64,000 bases of DNA from NCBI RefSeq assembly GCF_003403075.1, contig NZ_CP031557.1, positions 248,001 through 312,000 on the forward strand, written 5' to 3'. Each line of letters opens with the position of its first letter. Within the stretch, counting starts at the first letter, position 1. Made by a program: the position numbers and the translations under genes. This document shows positions 25,542-33,408 of this stretch, one piece after another. The notes beneath the pieces were generated by a model. The model was given only the letters and a program-made list of their open reading frames with translations, made no database searches and was not told the origin of the DNA. This stretch comes from Flavobacterium psychrotrophum. Its GTDB lineage: Bacteria > Bacteroidota > Bacteroidia > Flavobacteriales > Flavobacteriaceae.

Positions 25542-27908
25542 TTAAATCCTATTTGTTTCTTCTCCTAACGAGGCCGATTTAATGTTTTTAGACTTTCCGT
25601 TACCAAAGTAGTACACAGCCTGAAAGAAAAACCGTCGCGTTTCCCAGCGGTTTGTCCAGTCGGTAGTTACATTATTTACCTGTGTTACCGTGTTGTAAAA
25701 GCTTCTTTTTAATAGATTACTACAGCCGGTACTAAGCTGAAGCTTTTTCTCGAGCAGGCTCTTTTTTACACTTACGCTCATATCATAAGTAGCGCGCGAA
25801 TAGCCGTTAGCAGCAGTAGTCCTGCCGTTATAAAATCCGCTTATATTAATATTCCAGTCGTTTTTAAGTGTAAAGCTTTCATACATGTTTGCTGAGTAGC
25901 CCCAACCACTGCCGCTGTAAGTAAACCCCGGTATATAAGCCGACTCACTGTTGTAATTGCCATCAAGGCTTAGCTGCATACTCCACCATTTGTTTACCTC
26001 ATAAGGCATAGAGGCCGAAAAGCCCAGCCTGTTGCCTTTAGCCGCATTGGCCTGATAGGTAATGTTGTAGTTATCGCTTTCCTGATAATCTATAACATTG
26101 GTAAAGCCATTTTTGTACCGGTATCCATAAAGGCTGAGGTTTAAAGCACTTTTGTATACATAGCTCAATTGCAGGCTGTGGTAAAGTTGTGGCCTTAAGG
26201 CAGGGTTACCTTTTTCGAGTGTGTAAGCATCAATATACTGGTAGTAGGGGTTTAGTGCCAGGTAGTTTGGCCTGCCAATGCGTCGGCTGTAACTAAGCTG
26301 ATACTGGCTGTTGCCTTCTTTATAATTTGCAGAGAACGACGGGAAAAAGTTGGTATAGCTTTTATGGTTAGTTTGATTATTAATGAGCGATGCCGCAGTG
26401 TAATTCTGGTGTTCCATACGAAGTCCAGCCATAAAGTTCCATTTTTCAAGATCAAGCGATGCCTGGGTATAAGCAGAGGTTAAATGTTCTTTATAAGAAA
26501 AATCATTTACCAGCAGGCTGTCGGGTATAATTAACAATCCGGCATTATTAGTATCATAGCGGTTGTAATACGTCATATCAACAAACGAATATTTAGCTCC
26601 TGCTTCAAGAGTAACGCGCTTCCCTATTTTTTGAAGCAGGTCGGCCTGTACCGTGGCAACATCATACGTAGTTTTATTAGCCCCGTTAAGTTGCATAAAC
26701 ACATCGGCCGGGTAGTCGTTACGCAAATAACCGGAGTTGGTAGTTTTATAATGCGCATAATTAGCCTGTGCATCAAACTTAGTAGTAAGACTATCAGATG
26801 TGTAGTTGTAAAATAAGTTGCCTGTAATGCGTTCGCTGGGGCTTTTAATGTGTTGGCTAAGGTTTACAGTCGTTACGGGCAGGCCATTCATATATTCTTT
26901 AGTAGTGCCGTAAGTGTTCTCATCAGCGCCGGAATAGTCATATTGCAGCTCGGTACTTATCAGTTCATTTTTGCTCAGTTTCCTTTCTGCCGCCAGGTTT
27001 ACATTTTTAGATGTAGTTACCGGCAGCCATTCATTGCGCTGGTCTATGTTGCGGGTACCTTCGTCTAAAAGGATGGTTTGTTTTACCTTGCGATGGTTTA
27101 CAGATTTACCGTCGTAGTACGAAGCGTTTCCGTTTATGGTCCAGAGAGAGTCGTTATAGAACAGTCGGGTACCTTGTTGTGCCTTAAAATATTCGCCATA
27201 ACCTGTATAGGTATAAACATTACCACTAATCCCGGCGGCCCGGTTCTTTTTCAGTACAATGTTTATAATACCTGCAGTTCCTGCCGCATCATAACGTGCC
27301 GATGGCTGGGCAATGATTTCTACATTCGCAATATCACTACCTTTAAGCGAGCGTAGGTATTCGCGCAGCGCGTCGCCCTGTAGCAAACTTTTTTTGCCAT
27401 TTATCATAACCTGAACATTACTGCCCCTAAATATGAGGTTCTCATCTTTATCAAGGCTCATACCGGGCAACTGGCGCAGGGTTTCAAGGCCGTTATTGCC
27501 ATTGCCCAGACCGGTTTTTTCAATGCTGTATATCATTTTATCCCCCTTTAGGGTTACGGCATCTTTTTTTGATGTGAGCGTAACTTCATTTAACTCCGTA
27601 GCATCAGGTAAAAGGGCAGCTTTTATAGTAAGGGGGAAATCTTTTTTTGCAATATCTTTTACCAGAGGAGTATACCCTACATAGCTAATGATAAGCTTAC
27701 CCGAGGTAAATTCATTAGGGGTATTAAAGGTAAAGGTACCTTTGTCATCTGCTGTAACAGAGATAATTTCTTTTTGTGCATCTTTAAGTAGTACCGATGC
27801 AAAAGGTAATGCGTTACCTAAATTGCGATCTGTAACGGTTCCGGAAATGTCCTGTGCCTGTAATAGGGCAGTAGTGAAGGTGAATAGTAAGAGGAGTAAT
27901 TTTTTCAT
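25542..27908 (-). CDS. TonB-dependent-receptor-like outer-membrane protein (CarboxypepD-reg, plug, large beta-barrel)
   Basis: 788 residues. A signal peptide (LLLLLFTFTTALLQAQ) precedes a carboxypeptidase-regulatory-like domain (ISGTVTDRNLGNALPFASV, about 20-100), a plug-like domain (LETLRQLPGMSLDKDENLIFRG, VMINGK, ARYDAAGTAGIINIVLKK, about 130-225) and a C-terminal beta-barrel rich in aromatic strands. This is the outer-membrane beta-barrel family seen in Bacteroidota (OMP_b-brl_3-like), shorter than SusC proteins and without a SusD partner. Substrate unknown; peptides or metal complexes are possible. It is divergent from a LytS/LytTR two-component pair 200 bp away, its likely controller. 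TAATATTGC lies 16 bp upstream of the start (minus strand, 27925-27933). Confidence 0.85.
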   Translation of the reverse strand: MKKLLLLLFTFTTALLQAQDISGTVTDRNLGNALPFASVLLKDAQKEIISVTADDKGTFTFNTPNEFTSGKLIISYVGYTPLVKDIAKKDFPLTIKAALLPDATELNEVTLTSKKDAVTLKGDKMIYSIEKTGLGNGNNGLETLRQLPGMSLDKDENLIFRGSNVQVMINGKKSLLQGDALREYLRSLKGSDIANVEIIAQPSARYDAAGTAGIINIVLKKNRAAGISGNVYTYTGYGEYFKAQQGTRLFYNDSLWTINGNASYYDGKSVNHRKVKQTILLDEGTRNIDQRNEWLPVTTSKNVNLAAERKLSKNELISTELQYDYSGADENTYGTTKEYMNGLPVTTVNLSQHIKSPSERITGNLFYNYTSDSLTTKFDAQANYAHYKTTNSGYLRNDYPADVFMQLNGANKTTYDVATVQADLLQKIGKRVTLEAGAKYSFVDMTYYNRYDTNNAGLLIIPDSLLVNDFSYKEHLTSAYTQASLDLEKWNFMAGLRMEHQNYTAASLINNQTNHKSYTNFFPSFSANYKEGNSQYQLSYSRRIGRPNYLALNPYYQYIDAYTLEKGNPALRPQLYHSLQLSYVYKSALNLSLYGYRYKNGFTNVIDYQESDNYNITYQANAAKGNRLGFSASMPYEVNKWWSMQLSLDGNYNSESAYIPGFTYSGSGWGYSANMYESFTLKNDWNINISGFYNGRTTAANGYSRATYDMSVSVKKSLLEKKLQLSTGCSNLLKRSFYNTVTQVNNVTTDWTNRWETRRFFFQAVYYFGNGKSKNIKSASLGEETNRI

Positions 27909-28107
27909 GGTGTAATAATTTGAAGCAATATTACACTGTGGTAAAAAGTTTAAAATCTAAATAATATAAAGCGGACAAAATCTGCCACAAACAGGCTTTT
28001 TGAACGGTACATGGTTTTGATTGTGTAAAAAGAGGGGTTTGTACCTTAAAAATTGCAGTTGGTAGCAGCAGGCTTTGCATTATGGATAAAACATATAATT
28101 TAGCAGT

Positions 28108-29139
28108 ATGACAAAGAAATTAGAAATTCGCTACCATATCATTTTCTGGCTCGTATTTATTTGCCTTGACCAGTTATTTAGCAACGTGCTGAGTGGTAAG
28201 CAAAGCATGAATATACTTTGGTCGGTTTTACAAAACACAGGATTTGTGGTTCTGAATATGCTGGTGTTCTACATCAACTATTTATGGATATGCCCGCGCA
28301 CGATTCCGCAAAAAAAGTGGAAATGGTTTGCGTTGGGGCAAATAGGTTTCCTGTTTCTTTTTCCGGCATTGCGCTATCCTTATGAAGAGATAATTATTTT
28401 CCACATTACCGGTATGCACAACTATTTTGGAGATATTGATGCTCCTTATTATGTATACGATAATTCGCCTTATGTAATAACTATTGTGCTAATAAGCCTG
28501 GTAGCCTATTTTGTAAAATATCTTTTTGAAACCATACAGCAGGTTAATAAACTGCAACTGGAAAAAAAGCAGGCCGAACTTTTAGTACTCAAAAGCCAAT
28601 TAAGCCCCCATTTTTTATTTAATACATTAAATAGCTTTTATTCAGATCTATATGATGCAGAACCAAAAGTAGCTTCAGATATTATGAAGCTTTCTGAGAT
28701 GCTGCGGTACGTAACCTATGAGAATGAAAATAATACGGTGTTACTTAAGGATGAAACTGAGTTTTTAGAGAATTATATCGCCTTGTTTAACAGGCGGTAT
28801 GACGGAACCATACCTGTAGTTTTCAAACATACCACAAAAGAAAGCCATACCCGTATACCTGCGCTGCTACTTATACACTTTGTAGAGAATGCCTTTAAGC
28901 ATGGTGTGATAGACGATAAAAACTGCCCCTTATTTTTTGATCTTGCAGTAAATAATAACAGGCTGCTATTTACTGCAACAAACCACATAAGGAGAAGTGT
29001 GCACTATGACGAGCCGGGCATAGGCTATAAGAACATCAGGCAGCGGCTTGATATTATGTTCCCCGGCAGCCATACGCTGGATGTAAGAGAACAGGAAAAT
29101 ATGTACATTGCATCGTTAAGCATACCTTTACTACCATGA
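28108..29139 (+). CDS. LytS-type membrane sensor histidine kinase (His_kinase/HATPase)
   Basis: 343 residues. Four likely transmembrane segments lie in residues about 8-150 (IIFWLVFICLDQLF; VVLNMLVFYINYLW; FALGQIGFLFLFPAL; YVITIVLISLVAYFVKYLF). A short coiled coil follows, then the phosphoacceptor motif LSPHFLFNTLNS (His168), and an ATPase domain with LLIHFVENAFKHG (N box) and GIGYKNIRQRL (G box). This is the kinase class that pairs with LytTR response regulators. The stop overlaps the next start (ATGA), so the two are translationally coupled. No extracellular ligand domain is present; the signal is unknown. Confidence 0.9.
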   Translation: MTKKLEIRYHIIFWLVFICLDQLFSNVLSGKQSMNILWSVLQNTGFVVLNMLVFYINYLWICPRTIPQKKWKWFALGQIGFLFLFPALRYPYEEIIIFHITGMHNYFGDIDAPYYVYDNSPYVITIVLISLVAYFVKYLFETIQQVNKLQLEKKQAELLVLKSQLSPHFLFNTLNSFYSDLYDAEPKVASDIMKLSEMLRYVTYENENNTVLLKDETEFLENYIALFNRRYDGTIPVVFKHTTKESHTRIPALLLIHFVENAFKHGVIDDKNCPLFFDLAVNNNRLLFTATNHIRRSVHYDEPGIGYKNIRQRLDIMFPGSHTLDVREQENMYIASLSIPLLP

Positions 29140-29858
29140 GCGAACACCTTACCTGCATAATAGTAGACGACGAGCCGCCTGCTATACGCCTGCTGCAAAA
29201 ATATGCCGAACAAATGCCCGGCCTTGAGTGTGTTGCAACCACCACTAAAGCCATTGAGGCATTACAACTTATAGAGCAGCACCAGCCTGATATTGTGTTC
29301 CTGGACATTCAAATGCCCGACCTTACCGGGTTGCAGCTCTCTGCCATTATAAAAGATAAGGTAAAGATTATTTTTACAACGGCATATCCGCAGTTTGCAG
29401 TAGAGGGTTTTGAACTTAATGCTGTTGATTACCTGCTTAAGCCCGTAGCATTTAACCGCTTTATTACTGCCGTAGAAAAATGCCGGAAGGTAGCCGAGGC
29501 AGTACAAGTCAATACACAACCCGAAACTAATACGGAAGATTATTTTTTTGTAAAGACTGATGGCAAGAACCGCTATAAACGCATTGCTTTTAACGATGTA
29601 TATTATATAGAAAGTATTCGAAACTATGTAGTAATACACACAAAAGACGAGCAGGTTATTACCTACAATACACTTAAGAATTTTGAAGAGAATTTACCCG
29701 AGCCGCTTTTTATTAAAATTCACAAATCCTACATTATTGCACTCTCAAAAATAGAAAAGACAGATAGCAATGAGGTGTGGTTACTTAATAAATCGCTTCC
29801 GTTAGGGGACACTTATAAAACCGAATTTTTTAAAAAAATAAACAAGTTCTCTTTCTGA
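29136..29858 (+). CDS. LytTR-family response regulator
   Basis: 240 residues. The receiver domain has CIIVDDEPPAIRLL (acidic pocket), IVFLDIQMPDLTG (Asp57, phosphorylation site), FTTAYPQFAVEGF and the Lys in YLLKPVAF. The C-terminal LytTR DNA-binding domain spans about 130-240 (FFVKTDGKNRYKRIAFNDVYYIES, NYVVIHT, FIKIHKSYIIAL). It overlaps the kinase gene by 4 bp. The probable target is the divergent TonB-receptor-like gene, but this is inferred from position only. Confidence 0.92.
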   Translation: MSEHLTCIIVDDEPPAIRLLQKYAEQMPGLECVATTTKAIEALQLIEQHQPDIVFLDIQMPDLTGLQLSAIIKDKVKIIFTTAYPQFAVEGFELNAVDYLLKPVAFNRFITAVEKCRKVAEAVQVNTQPETNTEDYFFVKTDGKNRYKRIAFNDVYYIESIRNYVVIHTKDEQVITYNTLKNFEENLPEPLFIKIHKSYIIALSKIEKTDSNEVWLLNKSLPLGDTYKTEFFKKINKFSF

Positions 29859-29867
29859 TAAAACAAT

Positions 29868-29891
29868 AAACTCCGGCAACTGCCGGAGTTT
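29868..29891 (+). terminator. Hairpin after the LytTR gene
   Basis: AAACTCCGGCA pairs with TGCCGGAGTTT, a compact stem starting 10 bp after the stop. Only a short T-run lies within the 3' arm, so termination strength is uncertain. Confidence 0.6.
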
Positions 29892-30035
29892 ATGTTAGCT
29901 TCGTGTTCTTTCAGTCACTATTTTCAGAACCGACATTTATTAAAACAATTTTGGAGTCAGCTTTGTGTTCCTGGTGTAAACCTTGTGTTCCTTGTGGTAA
30001 AACAGCAACAAAATTAAGCTATACTACTGTTCATT

Positions 30036-30923
30036 TTAGAAATAAAAAGCCTCCATATCTGCTAGCAACTCAGTATGTGTAGGCTGCCAACCGAGTACCT
30101 CTCTTGTTTTTGCACTCGATGCAGGGCAATGAAACGATGCAAAATGTGTAAACCATGTAAAGTGTTGCTGTGCTTCCTCTGCTGAAAGGCTTACTAAGGG
30201 AAGATTAAGGCCTTTGCTGATGCTACCGGCTATTTCTGCAAACGGAATACCTTGTTCTGCAACAGGGTGAAATACCCTTTGTTCCGGTGCTTTCTCAACA
30301 ATAAGGCGGTATACGGCAGCGGCATCAAAGCGATGTACTGCAGGCCATAAATTTTGCCCGTCGCCTATATAAGCCGACTTGCCATTTTCTTTTGAGATAT
30401 TCATAATAAAATGTACAAAGCCATGATCGCCTGCACCATGTGTGGTAGGAGGGAGGCGCACAATATATACATTTGCACCCTTTGCGTTAGCGCTGGCAGC
30501 GGCCTCTTCAGACGCAATTCTCGGCATTACTTCAGCACTTACGGTAGGCACATCATCTTCAGTAATAATGTTCTCACCACGCAGCAGGCCGATACCCGAC
30601 GTAATAACAACAGGTTTTCCTGTGCCGGAAGTAGCATTGCCAAAAGTTTCGATAACCAGGCGGTCTGCCTCACAACTGGCTTTGTATTGAGAAAAGTCGT
30701 GGTTAAAGGCCGTATGGATAACAGCATCACATTCGGTAGCGCCACGGCGAATGATATCCTGGTCGTTGATGTCGCCAAGGAGCACCTCTGCACCGGTTTG
30801 GGCTAAGGTTTCGGCGGCACTTTCAGACCGCACCAGGCCTAATACTTTGTGTCCTGCCGATAATAGTTCTTTTACAACTGCAGAGCCTACAAAACCAGAG
30901 GCCCCTGTAACAAATACTCGCAT
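30036..30923 (-). CDS. NAD(P)-dependent epimerase/dehydratase-like (atypical SDR) protein
   Basis: 295 residues. The N-terminal Rossmann motif VTGASGFVGSAV binds NAD(P). Other conserved parts are LLGDINDQD, DAVIHTAFNHD and VVITSGIGLL. The classical catalytic YxxxK is not visible; the corresponding stretch reads SEEAAASANAKGANVYIVRLPPTTHG. It is therefore an atypical SDR whose reaction cannot be stated. It lies 76 bp downstream of the Crp-family gene on the same strand and is probably co-transcribed with it or controlled by it. Confidence 0.82.
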   Translation of the reverse strand: MRVFVTGASGFVGSAVVKELLSAGHKVLGLVRSESAAETLAQTGAEVLLGDINDQDIIRRGATECDAVIHTAFNHDFSQYKASCEADRLVIETFGNATSGTGKPVVITSGIGLLRGENIITEDDVPTVSAEVMPRIASEEAAASANAKGANVYIVRLPPTTHGAGDHGFVHFIMNISKENGKSAYIGDGQNLWPAVHRFDAAAVYRLIVEKAPEQRVFHPVAEQGIPFAEIAGSISKGLNLPLVSLSAEEAQQHFTWFTHFASFHCPASSAKTREVLGWQPTHTELLADMEAFYF

Positions 30924-30999
30924 AATTATAGTGTTTTAAGAACTACAAAGAACTATAATAATGATTGTAAAAACGTGGTCATTTGACCATACTTATAAT

Positions 31000-31578
31000 T
31001 TAGCGCAGCAGTTGCGCATGACGAATGCGGGTAAGTGTTTTTAGCGAAATGCCAAGATGTGAAGCAATCATGTGTAGGGGTAATCGCGCTATCAGGCCCG
31101 GGAAACGTTGCGTAAAATCATCATATTTTTCTTCGGGGCTGGCACTTAGTATAGTTGCCATGCGTTGCCTGTTATAGTACATGGTACGTGCCACAAGCTG
31201 TTCAGAAAACTGTTTAAGCAGCGGAATGTCTGCCAATAGTTTATTGAAATCGGCTTTTTGCCATAGTAATACCTCGGTAGGTTCTACGGCGCCAATGGCA
31301 ATTGCCGATGGAATTTCTTTATCATAACTTTCCACATCAAGCGTCCAGGTCAGTTCTGGCGAAAAATGCAATACGTGTTCGTTGCCGTTTGCGGTGGTTA
31401 TAAAGTTTCGCAGCAGCCCGCTTACAATAAATACTTTGTGGCGGCATACCTCTCCCGGTTCTAACAACAGCTCGTTGCGGCGCAGCGTGCGGGCAATGGC
31501 GCAGCTGCTAATGGCGTGTATTGCATCATCTGTAAGTGTAGTTTGTGTACCCAAGTATTTTTGAAACTGCGATTCCAT
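31000..31578 (-). CDS. Crp/Fnr-family regulator
   Basis: 192 residues. A cyclic-nucleotide-binding-type beta-barrel (about 25-115, with LLEPGEVCRHKVFIVSGLLRNF) is followed by a dimer helix and a winged-helix end (about 150-192) with LPLHMIASHLGISLKTLTRIRH. The ligand pocket lacks the canonical cAMP-contact Arg-Ser pair, as is common in Bacteroidota members, so cAMP response should not be assumed. The gene directly precedes the SDR gene. Confidence 0.85.
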   Translation of the reverse strand: MESQFQKYLGTQTTLTDDAIHAISSCAIARTLRRNELLLEPGEVCRHKVFIVSGLLRNFITTANGNEHVLHFSPELTWTLDVESYDKEIPSAIAIGAVEPTEVLLWQKADFNKLLADIPLLKQFSEQLVARTMYYNRQRMATILSASPEEKYDDFTQRFPGLIARLPLHMIASHLGISLKTLTRIRHAQLLR

Positions 31579-31626
31579 ACCACAAAAATATTAAATATTT
31601 ATTTCTTCGATTGATGTGAGATGGAT

Positions 31627-33312
31627 TTAAAAATCTTCTGCTACCTCAAACTTCATCGATGCTCCTGTTACAGGATGTACAAACTCCAGGTAAGCCGCGT
31701 GCAAATACAAACGGTCAGCACCGGTGCCATAAAGATCATCTCCGGTTATGGGAGCATTAAGCCCCAGTTCGTGGGCGGCGTGCATACGTAGCTGGTGTGT
31801 GCGACCGGTTAATGGCCAAAAGTGTATTTTAGTTGAGGTTTCGTTACGCTGTATCACTTTCCATTTTGTTACGGCTTTTTTTCCAAATTCAAAACAAACC
31901 AATTGCCTTGGGCGGTTATCAAGGTCGCCACGCAATGGCAAGTTTATTTCGCCTTCATTTTCGGTAATTACTTTAGAAAGCTGCGCCGTGTACCGCTTTA
32001 CAACTGTTCGCTTCAGGAACTGCTTTTGTATGTCCTTATGCGCTTCTTTGGTTTTAGCAACTACTAAAAGACCAGAGGTAGCCATGTCCAGCCTGTGGAT
32101 AATTAGCGGTTCTATATTGCCAAAGGCGAGTTTAAGGCGGGCATAAACCGAGTCGTGTACTGTAATGCCGGGAACCGAGAGTAGTTCTGCCGGTTTGTTA
32201 ACCACTACAAAACTATCGTCTTCATAAACAATCTTAAGTTCCTTGCCTTCGCCGGGATTTAGTAAAAAAGGGTTGTCTTCTATAACCATACCTTCAAGCA
32301 TATGCTCCAGTATGGGTTTGCATTTTCCTGTGCAGGCAGGGTAGTATTGTTTGTGTTTTCTTACCTCAGATTTAGGCGGCGCTCCCCACCAGAATTCTGC
32401 CATGGCAAGCGGTGTGTAACCATGCAAAAACGCATATTGCAATAGCTTGGGCGTGGCACATTCTCCGGCAGCTGCAGGTGGTTTACCAAATACGGTTTCG
32501 CTAAAAATAGCGTGCAGGCTCTTTAGCTTGCCGTCTTTATTAAGAAATGCATATTGCTCAAAAAGCTGTTGTTGTAACGCACCCGATTTTTCTTTACGTT
32601 CTTTTTTCAGGGTTTCTATCCTGTCGTCAAATTGCGCCAATTCTGCTTTAGCTTCATCAAGGCGGTTTTGCCAGCCGGCAGCCAGTACATTAAACTGGTG
32701 CTTTTCGTGCAGGCTGTGCTTTATCATCAGGGCTTCAAATTCGGCATACTCAGCACCGGTTAAAATTTGCTGCTGTTCTTCACGCTGTTTTTTTCGAAGC
32801 TGTTTATTATCCTTCAGTTCCTTTTTTGCAGCGGCTATTTCCTGTTCTGCCTGTGCAGAGAGTGCCGCCATACCGGTTTTAAGGCTGAGGTAATTTTCAT
32901 TTGCCTCAATACCTTTTACCTCGTCATTAATACTGTTAAGAATGTACTGTTCCTTCAGGAAAAAACTGTCTTCTAACAGCATGTCAAACACGGGCGGTAC
33001 AAACTTTGAATGGTTGTTAGAGCCTGCCAGCTTTCCTGAAAAAGCAGACAGATAACCCAGTTTTCCATCGGCATCCTGAACCACGAGCACACCAAACATC
33101 TTGCCTATAACAAGGCCTTCCTGATCTTCTTTAAGCCCAAAATTATGGTCAAGATCTGTATGGGCTTCAAGGTACTGCTGCAATTCTTTTGCTGCAATTT
33201 CTGTTAGCGGATGTGGCTCATAGAAAAACGGAAAAGTAAAACGCTCAGGAAGTGCTATGCCTTTAATAGCGTTTTCAGAGAAATAGGTAATGCTGTTCTG
33301 GCTGTTGCCCAC
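31627..33312 (-). CDS. RluA-family pseudouridine synthase with long N-terminal extension
   Basis: 561 residues from a GTG start. The C-terminal 210 or so residues are an RluA catalytic domain: VVNKPAELLSVPG, LIIHRLDMATSGLLVVAKT (catalytic Asp409), LPLRGDLDNRPRQ and LTGRTHQLRMHAAHELGLN. These enzymes convert specific uridines in rRNA or tRNA to pseudouridine. The first about 340 residues are unusual: an FPFFYEPHPLTEIAAKELQ start, a charged coiled coil (about 155-255) and a Cys-containing segment (CATPKLLQYAFLHGY, YYPACTGKCKPILEHML). Long two-part RluA relatives of this type are known, but the role of the extension is not. Confidence 0.88.
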   Translation of the reverse strand: MGNSQNSITYFSENAIKGIALPERFTFPFFYEPHPLTEIAAKELQQYLEAHTDLDHNFGLKEDQEGLVIGKMFGVLVVQDADGKLGYLSAFSGKLAGSNNHSKFVPPVFDMLLEDSFFLKEQYILNSINDEVKGIEANENYLSLKTGMAALSAQAEQEIAAAKKELKDNKQLRKKQREEQQQILTGAEYAEFEALMIKHSLHEKHQFNVLAAGWQNRLDEAKAELAQFDDRIETLKKERKEKSGALQQQLFEQYAFLNKDGKLKSLHAIFSETVFGKPPAAAGECATPKLLQYAFLHGYTPLAMAEFWWGAPPKSEVRKHKQYYPACTGKCKPILEHMLEGMVIEDNPFLLNPGEGKELKIVYEDDSFVVVNKPAELLSVPGITVHDSVYARLKLAFGNIEPLIIHRLDMATSGLLVVAKTKEAHKDIQKQFLKRTVVKRYTAQLSKVITENEGEINLPLRGDLDNRPRQLVCFEFGKKAVTKWKVIQRNETSTKIHFWPLTGRTHQLRMHAAHELGLNAPITGDDLYGTGADRLYLHAAYLEFVHPVTGASMKFEVAEDF

Positions 33313-33343
33313 GGGTTTAATTTTTTTTGCGAAATTAATAAAT

Positions 33344-33379
33344 AAAAAAAGGTAACGGGATTTTACCTCCGTTACCTTT
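33344..33379 (-). terminator. Terminator of the 1784-residue gene
   Basis: AAAGGTAACGG pairs with CCGTTACCTTT around a 10-nt loop. Read leftward it continues into TTTTTTT, 30 bp after the stop at 33409. Confidence 0.8.
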
Positions 33380-33408
33380 CCAAAAAACTAACTACTATTT
33401 ACGTACTA

